A DNA stretch of 64,000 nucleotides from Marinovum sp034669705. GTDB taxonomy: Bacteria; Pseudomonadota; Alphaproteobacteria; Rhodobacterales; Rhodobacteraceae. Positions 58,008-64,000 of this stretch are shown here, piece by piece. The translations under genes were made by a program, and so were the position numbers. The stretch's first letter is position 1. Each line of letters opens with the position of its first letter. The stretch is taken from the NCBI RefSeq assembly GCF_034669705.1, contig NZ_JAXMOR010000012.1:55551-119550 (forward strand), written 5' to 3'. Under the pieces are notes generated by a model. The model did not search any database, had not been told where the DNA came from, and saw only the letters and a list, made by a program, of their open reading frames with translations.

Positions 58008-58032
58008 GGGGGCCGGCGTAGGCGCGGCCCCC
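58008..58032 (+). terminator. Stem-loop between TRAP receptor and permease genes
   Basis: GGGGGCC (58008-58014) pairs with GGCCCCC (58026-58032) around an 11-base loop, followed by TTCCTCCCTCTACT. Twelve bases past the receptor stop, it could partly terminate or protect the receptor mRNA, giving more receptor than permease. Confidence 0.5.
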
Positions 58033-58106
58033 TTCCTCCCTCTACTGACTGCAAACCCCGAATGGCCGGCGGCGTCTGACGCGTCGCGGGACCGCAGGAG
58101 ACGTCC

Positions 58107-58622
58107 ATGTCGAACCTCCTCAGGAAACTCGATCAGAACGCCGAACGCTGGCTGCTCCTGGTCTTCTACACGATGCTCGTCGTGACCATGTTCGTCGAGG
58201 TGTTGCGGCGCGAACTGCTGTCCTATTCCTCGATCTGGGGCGAAGAGGTCGTCCGCTATTCCTTTATCTACCTGGCCTGGATCGGTGCCGCCGCGGCGGT
58301 GCGCCAGCGCGGCCACATCCGCATCGACGTGCTCATGCAATATGTCGGCACCCGGACCAAGGCGGCGCTTTACCTCTTTGGCGACCTGATGATGTTCGGC
58401 GTCGCGCTGGTGGCTTTCTACTGGTCGCTCGAGACGGTGCTGGTCTCGGCCAAGTTCGGCTCGGTCACCCATGGTCTGCGGGTCTCGCAGGTCTGGTTCC
58501 TCTCGGCGGTGCCGCTGGGATTTGCCCTGGTGATCCTGCGTCTCGTCCAGTCCTTCATCCGCGATTTCAACGATCTTCGTCACGGGCGTCCCGTGTACGA
58601 AGGCGACAAGCTGTTCGACTGA
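58107..58622 (+). CDS. TRAP transporter small permease (DctQ type)
   Basis: A 171-residue four-helix inner-membrane protein. DctQ features: FVEVLRRELLSYSSIWGEEVVRYSFIYLAWIGAAAAVRQRGHIRID, in which the Glu-Glu and the RGHIRID loop are family hallmarks, and FLSAVPLGFALVILRLVQSF. AGGAG lies 6 bases before the ATG. It is 10 bases ahead of the large permease and forms, with the Tat-exported receptor, the presumed sulfopropanediol importer (the HpsKLM counterpart). Confidence 0.9.
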   Translation: MSNLLRKLDQNAERWLLLVFYTMLVVTMFVEVLRRELLSYSSIWGEEVVRYSFIYLAWIGAAAAVRQRGHIRIDVLMQYVGTRTKAALYLFGDLMMFGVALVAFYWSLETVLVSAKFGSVTHGLRVSQVWFLSAVPLGFALVILRLVQSFIRDFNDLRHGRPVYEGDKLFD

Positions 58623-58632
58623 GGAGACAGCC

Positions 58633-59961
58633 ATGCTCTGGAACCAACTCGATCAGACCGTCGAACTCGGCTGGGATTTCTACGGCCCGGTGCTGCTCTT
58701 CGTGGCGCTGGTTGCGCTGGCGGTGCCGGTCTGGGCGGCGATCGGCGCCTCGGCGATCGCCATGCTGATGCTCTCTGGCGCGCTGCCGCTGAGCCTGGTG
58801 GGCGAGAGCCTGTTCCACGGCATCGACCACTTCGCGCTGACCGCCGTGCCGCTCTTCATCCTCACCGGTGACGTGCTGGTGCGCACCGGGCTCAGCCGCA
58901 AGTTTCTCGATGTCGCCGAGGCGCTGACCCAGTTCGCCAAGGGCGGCTTCGGCTCGGCCACGGTGCTGGTCTGCGGCATGTTCGCCGCGATCTCGGGCTC
59001 CGACGCGGCCGGCGCCGCGGCGGTCGGCCGGATGACCATCGCCCGGCTGGTCGAGTCGGGCTATCCGCGGCCCTATGCCTGCGCTCTTGTTGCCGCCGGC
59101 GCCTGTACCGGCATCCTGATCCCGCCCTCGATTGCCTATATCATCATCGGCCTGGTGCTCGGCATCTCCGCCTCGACGCTGTTCCTGGCGGCGGTGATCC
59201 CCGGCCTCGCCATCCTGATCTCGATCCTCGCCACCAACATCATCATGAACCGGCTCTACGGCTGGGAAGGCGGCGGCAATGTCTCGGCGGGGGTGTATTT
59301 CTCCAACCTCGGCAAGGCGCTGAAATCCGGCTGGTATGCCTTCATCGTGCCCGGCATCATCTTCTACGGCATCTTCTCGGGGCGGATGACACCGACCGAG
59401 GCGGGCGCCACGGCGGTGGTGGTGACCATTCTCATGGGCTTCATCCTCGGCACGCTGAAACTGTCGGATTTCCCCTCGATGCTGGTCAGCTCGGCCAAGG
59501 TCAACGGGATCATCCTGCCGATCATCGCCTTTTCGCTGCCGCTGGCGCAGGCGCTGGCCATCCTCGGGGTGCCGCAGGGCTTTGTCGCCGCCGCCACCTC
59601 GGTCAGCAGCGAGCCCTGGGTGCTGATCGCGATGATGGTGATGATCCTGATCGCTGCCGGCTGCGTCATGGAGACGACACCGAACATCGTCATCCTGGCG
59701 CCGATCCTCAAGCCTCTGGCGGATGACATCGGCATGAACGAGATTCAGTTCTGCATCATGATGATCACCGCGCTCGGCGTCGGCTTCATCACCCCGCCGC
59801 TGGGCCTCAACCTCTTCGTCGTCTCCGGCATCACCGGCGAGTCGATCCTGAAGATCGCCTACCGGGCCATCCCTTTCGTGATCTTCATGCTGATCGTGAC
59901 GCTGTTCATCGCCTATCTGCCGGTGATCTCGACAATCCTTCTGCCTGACATCTTCAAATAG
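58633..59961 (+). CDS. TRAP transporter large permease (DctM type)
   Basis: A 442-residue inner-membrane protein with about 12 helices. Family segments: VPLFILTGDVLVRTGLSRKFLDVAEALT, CGMFAAISGSDAAGAAAVGRM, AAGACTGILIPPSIAYIIIGLVLGIS, MTPTEAGATAVVVTILMG, CVMETTPNIVILAPILKPLADDIGM and GVGFITPPLGLNLFVVSGI. It imports the sulfonate with Na+ by family analogy. GGAG lies before the ATG, and hpsN starts 11 bases beyond its stop. Confidence 0.93.
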   Translation: MLWNQLDQTVELGWDFYGPVLLFVALVALAVPVWAAIGASAIAMLMLSGALPLSLVGESLFHGIDHFALTAVPLFILTGDVLVRTGLSRKFLDVAEALTQFAKGGFGSATVLVCGMFAAISGSDAAGAAAVGRMTIARLVESGYPRPYACALVAAGACTGILIPPSIAYIIIGLVLGISASTLFLAAVIPGLAILISILATNIIMNRLYGWEGGGNVSAGVYFSNLGKALKSGWYAFIVPGIIFYGIFSGRMTPTEAGATAVVVTILMGFILGTLKLSDFPSMLVSSAKVNGIILPIIAFSLPLAQALAILGVPQGFVAAATSVSSEPWVLIAMMVMILIAAGCVMETTPNIVILAPILKPLADDIGMNEIQFCIMMITALGVGFITPPLGLNLFVVSGITGESILKIAYRAIPFVIFMLIVTLFIAYLPVISTILLPDIFK

Positions 59962-59972
59962 GAGCCATGCTC

Positions 59973-61280
59973 ATGACCCGTGAATACCTGAAAAAAGCCA
60001 CCCTCACCTCCAAGAGCGATGCCTCCGACACCAAGAAGATCGTCCGCGACATCCTCGACGAGATCGAAGCCGGCGGCGACGAGGCGGCGCTGTCCTATGC
60101 CAAGAAGTTCGACAAGTACGACGGTGAAATCGTGCTCTCGCAAGAGGCGATCGAGGCCGCCATCGCCCAGGTGCCGGACAAGCTCAAGCGCGACATCGAG
60201 TTCGCCCATGCCAACGTCAAGCGCTTTGCCGAGGCCCAGCTCGGCACGGTCCGCGATTTCGAGGTCGAGGTGGTGCCGGGCTTCATCGCGGGGCAAAAGG
60301 CGATCCCGGTCAATGCCGCCGGCTGCTACGTGCCGGGCGGGCGCTACAGCCATATCGCCAGCGCGATCATGACCGTGACCACCGCCAAGGTCGCCGGCTG
60401 CAAGCACATCGTCGCCTGCTCGCCGCCGCGGCCGGGCATCGGCATCGCGCCCGCCATCGTCTATGCCGCGCATGTCTGCGGCGCCGACAGGATCCTCGCC
60501 ATGGGCGGGGTGCAGGGGGTCGCAGCGATGACCTACGGGCTCTTCGGCCTGCCGAAAGCCAACATCCTCGTCGGCCCCGGCAACCAGTTCGTGGCGGAAG
60601 CCAAGCGCATGCTCTTTGGCCGCGTCGGCATCGACATGATCGCCGGTCCCACCGACAGCCTGGTGCTGGCCGACAAGAGCGCCGATGCGATGGTCGTCGC
60701 CGCCGACCTGGTGGGTCAGGCCGAGCATGGCTACAACTCGCCGGTCTGGCTGGTCACCGATGACCGCGCGCTGGCCGAAGAGGTGATGCGCCTGGTGCCC
60801 GGGCTGATCGACGATCTGCCGGATGTGAACCGCGACAATGCCACCGCCGCCTGGCGCGACTATGCCGAGGTGATCCTCTGCGCCGACCGCGAGGAGATGG
60901 CCGCCTGTTCCGACGATTACGCGCCAGAGCACCTGACGGTGCAGGCCGAGGACCTCGACTGGTGGCTGGGCCGGCTGAGCTGCTACGGCTCGCTGTTCCT
61001 CGGCGAGGAAACCACCGTGGCCTTCGGCGACAAGGCGTCCGGCACCAACCACGTGCTGCCGACCTCCGGCGCGGCGAGCTACACCGGCGGGCTTTCGGTG
61101 CACAAGTACATGAAGATCGTCACCTGGCAACGCGCCACCCGCGAAGGCGCCAAGCCCGTGGCCGAGGCGACGGCGCGGATCTCGCGGCTCGAGGGGATGG
61201 AGGGCCACGCCCGCACCGCCGACATCCGGCTGAAGAAGTACTTCCCCGACGAGACCTTCGACCTGACGGCGGAGGCCTGA
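59973..61280 (+). CDS. hpsN: Sulfopropanediol 3-dehydrogenase (HisD-like)
   Basis: A 435-residue NAD-dependent, zinc-type dehydrogenase of the histidinol-dehydrogenase fold: VPGFIAGQKAIPVNAAGCYVPGGRYSHIAS, VGPGNQFVAEAKRMLFG, DMIAGPTDSLVLAD and DYAPEHLTVQ with the catalytic Glu-His pair. HisD oxidises an alcohol twice to an acid; HpsN does so from (R)-DHPS to (R)-sulfolactate. Its place with a TRAP importer, two alcohol dehydrogenases and sulfolactate sulfo-lyase genes, and no other his gene, supports hpsN over hisD. I chose ATG 59973, since GGAG lies 8 bases before it but only 2 before the ATG at 59967. Confidence 0.88.
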   Translation: MTREYLKKATLTSKSDASDTKKIVRDILDEIEAGGDEAALSYAKKFDKYDGEIVLSQEAIEAAIAQVPDKLKRDIEFAHANVKRFAEAQLGTVRDFEVEVVPGFIAGQKAIPVNAAGCYVPGGRYSHIASAIMTVTTAKVAGCKHIVACSPPRPGIGIAPAIVYAAHVCGADRILAMGGVQGVAAMTYGLFGLPKANILVGPGNQFVAEAKRMLFGRVGIDMIAGPTDSLVLADKSADAMVVAADLVGQAEHGYNSPVWLVTDDRALAEEVMRLVPGLIDDLPDVNRDNATAAWRDYAEVILCADREEMAACSDDYAPEHLTVQAEDLDWWLGRLSCYGSLFLGEETTVAFGDKASGTNHVLPTSGAASYTGGLSVHKYMKIVTWQRATREGAKPVAEATARISRLEGMEGHARTADIRLKKYFPDETFDLTAEA

Positions 61281-61284
61281 AGCG

Positions 61285-62043
61285 ATGCAGGGCGATGACC
61301 TTTTCAGCGTCGCCGGCAAGGTGGCCTGTGTCACCGGCGCAAGCTCGGGGCTGGGGCGCCATGCTGCCGGCGTGCTGGCCCGCGCCGGGGCCAGCGTGGT
61401 GGGCGTGGCGCGCCGCGCCGAGGCGCTGGATGACTGGCAGGGAGACACCCCGGGGCACACTGCGGCGGTGGCCGGCGATCTTGCGGCGCGGGGCGGGCTG
61501 GCCGATCTGGCCCGCCGCATCGCCGAACCCTTCGGCGCGCCCGACATCGTGATCCATGCCGCCGGGCTCAACACCCGCGAGCCGGCCGATGCGGTCACCC
61601 CGGAGGGCTGGGACGCGACGCTGGCGATCAACCTCTCGGCGCCGTTCTTCCTCAGCCAGGCGCTGGTGCCGGCGATGCGCGACAAGGGCTGGGGGCGGAT
61701 CGTCAACTTCGCCTCGCTGCAATCCTTCCGCGCCTTTCCCGGCGGCATCGCCTATGGCGCCACCAAGGGCGGCGTGACCCAGCTCACCCGTGCCATGGCC
61801 GAGGCCTGGTCGGGCGACGGCATCACCGCCAATGCCATTGCGCCGGGCTTTTTCCGCACCGAGCTGACGGCCGCGGTGTTCGACGATCCCGAGCGCGCCG
61901 CGCGCAATGCCGCGCAGACCTGCATCGGCCGCAACGGCGAGCCCGAAGACCTTGACGGGCCGCTGCGCTTCCTCTGCTCCGAGGCGTCGCGTTACGTCAC
62001 CGGGCAGGTTCTCATGCTGGACGGGGGGTTCACCGCGAAATGA
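61285..62043 (+). CDS. Short-chain dehydrogenase, likely DHPS 2-dehydrogenase (HpsO/HpsP role)
   Basis: A 252-residue classical SDR. The NAD(P) loop TGASSGLG (residues 17-24), NAAG-like IHAAGLN, and the active-site Ser plus YGATKGG Tyr/Lys pair (near 157-161) are present; the end LMLDGGFTAK is typical. It starts 4 bases after hpsN and overlaps the next gene (ATGA, 62040-62043). In known DHPS clusters two 2-dehydrogenases, HpsO and HpsP, invert the C2 stereocentre via a ketone; this gene and the next are natural candidates, though I cannot say which is which. Confidence 0.88.
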   Translation: MQGDDLFSVAGKVACVTGASSGLGRHAAGVLARAGASVVGVARRAEALDDWQGDTPGHTAAVAGDLAARGGLADLARRIAEPFGAPDIVIHAAGLNTREPADAVTPEGWDATLAINLSAPFFLSQALVPAMRDKGWGRIVNFASLQSFRAFPGGIAYGATKGGVTQLTRAMAEAWSGDGITANAIAPGFFRTELTAAVFDDPERAARNAAQTCIGRNGEPEDLDGPLRFLCSEASRYVTGQVLMLDGGFTAK

Positions 62044-63029
62044 AAGCACTGGTTTACACCGATATCGAAACGCTCACCTACCGCGAGGCGCCCGATCCCG
62101 AGCCGCAGGCCGGCGAGGCGCTGATCCGGGTCGAAAGCGTCGGCATCTGCGGCTCGGACATGCACGCCTACCTGGGCCACGACAATCGCCGCCCGGCGCC
62201 GCTGATCCTCGGACACGAGGCAGCGGGCAGGGTGGTGGGCGGCACGCGCGACGGCCAGCGCGTCACCATCAACCCGCTGGTCACCTGCGGCAGCTGTCCG
62301 GCCTGTGTTTCTGGGCGCGAGAACCTCTGCCCCGAGCGGCAGATCATCTCGATGCCGCCGCGCGAGGGGGCCTTTGCCGATCTGCTCAGGATGCCCGAGC
62401 GCAACCTGATCCCGGTGCCCGATGCCGTGCCGCTCGACAAGGCCGCGCTGGCCGAGCCGCTGGCGGTGAGCTGGCATGCGGTGCGTCTGGGGCTCGAGGC
62501 GCTGCACCCGGCGGCCGAGCGCCGGGCGCTGGTTCTCGGTGGCGGCGCCATCGGCCTGGCCGCCGCGCTGGCGCTCAGGGCGATGGGGGTGGAGGACGTG
62601 ACGGTGGTCGAGCCCAACGACACCCGCCGGGCCTACCTTTGTGATCGCTGCGGCCTGCGCGCGGTCAAAGCCGCCGAGGGCGCGCATCCGATCGTCATCG
62701 ACGCGGTGGGTTATGCCGCCACCCGGGCCACTGCTTCGGCGCTGGCCACACCCGGTGGTGTGATCGTGCACATCGGGCTGGGCGAGGACATGGGCGGGCT
62801 CGATATCCGCCGCATGACCCTGCAGGAGATCACCTTCATCGGCACCTATACCTATAGCGCGCGGGACTTTCGCGACACCGCCGAGGCGCTGTTCGACGGC
62901 CGTCTCGGCCCGCTCGACTGGACCGAGATCCGCCCGCTGTCGGACGGCGACGGCGCCTTTCGCGACATCCGCTCCGGCACGGCTGCCGCGCCGAAAATCA
63001 TCCTTCAACCTGACACCCAAGGAGACTGA
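62040..63029 (+). CDS. Zinc-dependent alcohol dehydrogenase, likely second DHPS 2-dehydrogenase
   Basis: A 329-residue medium-chain dehydrogenase. Catalytic zinc residues are in VGICGSDMHAYLGHDNR and ILGHEAAGRV (Cys and His), the structural zinc set is TCGSCPACVSGRENLC (residues about 81-96), and the NAD loop is LGGGAIGLAAALAL. Slightly short for the family (usually 340-350). It overlaps the SDR stop and precedes suyA by 4 bases with its own GGAG. It probably works with the SDR to interconvert DHPS enantiomers. Confidence 0.9.
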   Translation: MKALVYTDIETLTYREAPDPEPQAGEALIRVESVGICGSDMHAYLGHDNRRPAPLILGHEAAGRVVGGTRDGQRVTINPLVTCGSCPACVSGRENLCPERQIISMPPREGAFADLLRMPERNLIPVPDAVPLDKAALAEPLAVSWHAVRLGLEALHPAAERRALVLGGGAIGLAAALALRAMGVEDVTVVEPNDTRRAYLCDRCGLRAVKAAEGAHPIVIDAVGYAATRATASALATPGGVIVHIGLGEDMGGLDIRRMTLQEITFIGTYTYSARDFRDTAEALFDGRLGPLDWTEIRPLSDGDGAFRDIRSGTAAAPKIILQPDTQGD

Positions 63030-63033
63030 CCCC

Positions 63034-63324
63034 ATGGCTGAAATTCCCCACCTGCTGGTCCACGACCACGAAGACAATGTCGGCGTCGTCGTCGTCGAGG
63101 GCCTGACCGCCGGCACCGACATGCTGGTCTGCGTCACCCATGACAACTCGACATTCCGGCTGACCTCCGGCGCCGATGTGCCGATCGGCCACAAGATCGC
63201 GCTCAAGGACCTCAAGGAAGGCGACACCGCCACCAAGTACGGCGAGGACATCGGCAAGATCATCGCCGACATTCCCAAGGGCGCCCACGTCCACACCCAC
63301 AACTGCAAGACCAAGCGCTGGTAA
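63034..63324 (+). CDS. suyA: (2R)-sulfolactate sulfo-lyase small subunit
   Basis: A 96-residue SAF-domain protein, homologous to the N-terminal part of altronate/galactarate dehydratases: LLVHDHEDNVGVVVVEGLTAGTD, then VPIGHKIALKDLKEGDTATKYGEDIGK and the closing AHVHTHNCKTKRW. Alone it is the size of SuyA, which with SuyB splits sulfolactate into pyruvate and sulfite. GGAG precedes the ATG by 9 bases. The pairing with hpsN upstream and the large subunit downstream makes the sulfo-lyase call firm compared with UxaA-type sugar-acid dehydratase. Confidence 0.88.
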   Translation: MAEIPHLLVHDHEDNVGVVVVEGLTAGTDMLVCVTHDNSTFRLTSGADVPIGHKIALKDLKEGDTATKYGEDIGKIIADIPKGAHVHTHNCKTKRW

Positions 63325-63406
63325 GCCGCGCTCGCTCAGGCAGCGCAGCGGTCGCGACAAGAGCCCGCGCAGGCAGCAAAGCGTTAGCAACAAAGGACAA
63401 GTTCCC

Positions 63407-64000
63407 ATGGCATCGAAATATTCCAACATGACCGTGCAGGCCTACCGTCGTGAAAACGGCCGGGTCGGCGTGCGCAACCATGTCGTCATCCTGCCGGTCG
63501 ACGACATCTCCAACGCCGCCTGCGAGGCGGTGGCCAACAACGTCAAGGGCACGCTGGCGATCCCGCATGCCTATGGCCGGCTGCAGTTCGGCGAAGACCT
63601 CGAGGTGCATTTCCGCACCATGATCGGCACCGGCGCCAACCCCAACGTGCATTCGGTGGTGGTGATCGGCATCGAGCCCGGCTGGACCAAGCGCATCGCC
63701 GACGGCATCCGCAAGACCGGCAAGGAAGTCGCCGAGTTCTCGATCGAGCAGAAGGGCGATTTCGAGACCATCCGCGCCGCCTCCTGGGCCGCCAAGGACT
63801 TTGTCCACAAGGCCACCGAGGTGCAGCGCGAGGAATGCTCGATCTCGGAACTCTGGGTCTCGACCAAATGCGGCGAGAGCGACACCACCACCGGTCTGGG
63901 ATCCTGCCCCACCGTCGGCAACATGTACGACAAGCTGCTGCCCGAGGGCATCACCGGCTTCTTCGGCGAGACCTCCGAGATCACCGGCGCCGAGCACATC
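63407..64000 (+). CDS. suyB: (2R)-sulfolactate sulfo-lyase large subunit (partial, runs off the window)
   Basis: Open from ATG 63407 to the right edge: 198 codons of an expected roughly 390. The text is of the UxaA/GarD C-terminal family: QAYRRENGRVGVRNHVVILPVDDISNAACEAVANNVKGTLAIPHAYGRLQ, split by the conserved GVRNH, then STKCGESDTTTGLGSCPTVG with the Cys and Ser-Asp residues, and EGITGFFGETSEITGAEH with the Glu triad. AAAGGAC lies 8 bases before the ATG. It is 82 bases after suyA. Releases sulfite from sulfolactate with SuyA; a sulfite exporter or oxidase would be expected beyond the window. Confidence 0.88.
   Translation, partial: MASKYSNMTVQAYRRENGRVGVRNHVVILPVDDISNAACEAVANNVKGTLAIPHAYGRLQFGEDLEVHFRTMIGTGANPNVHSVVVIGIEPGWTKRIADGIRKTGKEVAEFSIEQKGDFETIRAASWAAKDFVHKATEVQREECSISELWVSTKCGESDTTTGLGSCPTVGNMYDKLLPEGITGFFGETSEITGAEHI

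Noticed and set aside
59973..61280. Reading this gene as biosynthetic histidinol dehydrogenase (hisD)
   Set aside because: No other his gene is near, and it is in one operon with a TRAP importer, two alcohol dehydrogenases and suyAB, the known setting of hpsN.
63034..64000. Reading the last two genes as altronate or galactarate dehydratase
   Set aside because: The small SAF protein is separate from the large subunit, as in SuyAB, and the neighbours are sulfonate genes rather than uronate genes.

Overview
The window is GC-rich, densely coded chromosomal DNA of an alphaproteobacterium, most likely a marine member of the Rhodobacteraceae (roseobacter group). This rests on protein similarity and gene order: a Suv3-type helicase, S4 protein, 7Fe ferredoxin and CarD run typical of that family, three TRAP transporters, a sulfonate (DHPS/sulfolactate) pathway and a gabT/gabD region. 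I see no rRNA, tRNA, CRISPR array, phage gene or insertion sequence.

Layout. 1-5.3 kb: unrelated small metabolic genes (alpha/beta hydrolases, an MgtC-like membrane protein, a frameshifted YigZ gene, oligoendopeptidase F, an SCP2-like protein). 5.4-10.6 kb: housekeeping block (TPR protein, helicase, S4 protein, FdxA, CarD) closed by a strong terminator. 10.7-14.4 kb: CPA2 antiporter, an Lrp regulator and divergent hpd. 14.5-25.1 kb: purine catabolism (adenine deaminase, LysR, XdhABC, NCS2 permease, guanine deaminase) leading to xanthine and urate; no urate-degrading genes are visible. 25.5-38 kb: two divergent operons about a PuuR-like regulator. Leftward are gabT, a class III aminotransferase, a CMD-fold protein and gabD. 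Rightward are a carbon-nitrogen hydrolase, a large Orn/Lys/Arg decarboxylase, an ATP-grasp enzyme and a C45 Ntn-hydrolase. 38-44.2 kb: AGE-family epimerase, hybrid HWE histidine kinase and 5-oxoprolinase PxpABC. 44.5-55.4 kb: two catabolic units around a GntR regulator, one with FAH hydrolase, nitroreductase, OsmC, DctPQM and intradiol dioxygenase, the other with a TAXI-TRAP transporter and a cupin. 55.4-64 kb: LacI regulator divergent from a sulfopropanediol operon (small membrane protein, Tat-exported TRAP receptor and permeases, HpsN, two 2-dehydrogenase candidates, SuyA, and SuyB cut by the window end).

Most likely little-described system: the 25.5-38 kb locus. A decarboxylase, an ATP-dependent ligase fold, an amidase or acyltransferase fold and a nitrilase-fold amidase lie opposite gabT/gabD. 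A PuuR-like protein is encoded between them, and a site resembling the E. coli PuuR consensus as I recall it sits on the gabT promoter. I infer a polyamine conjugation and de-conjugation route analogous in logic, not in enzyme families, to the gamma-glutamyl-putrescine pathway. An Arg-rich mini-ORF with a strong ribosome-binding site precedes the rightward operon.

Other points of note: a YigZ gene broken at an A8 tract; a hydrolase lacking its nucleophile serine; a structured intergenic repeat in two copies whose stems differ in compensatory fashion; and a perfect 17+17 base LacI operator. Starts were set by start codon, ribosome-binding site and family length. No searches were run; family calls are from recognition of motifs.
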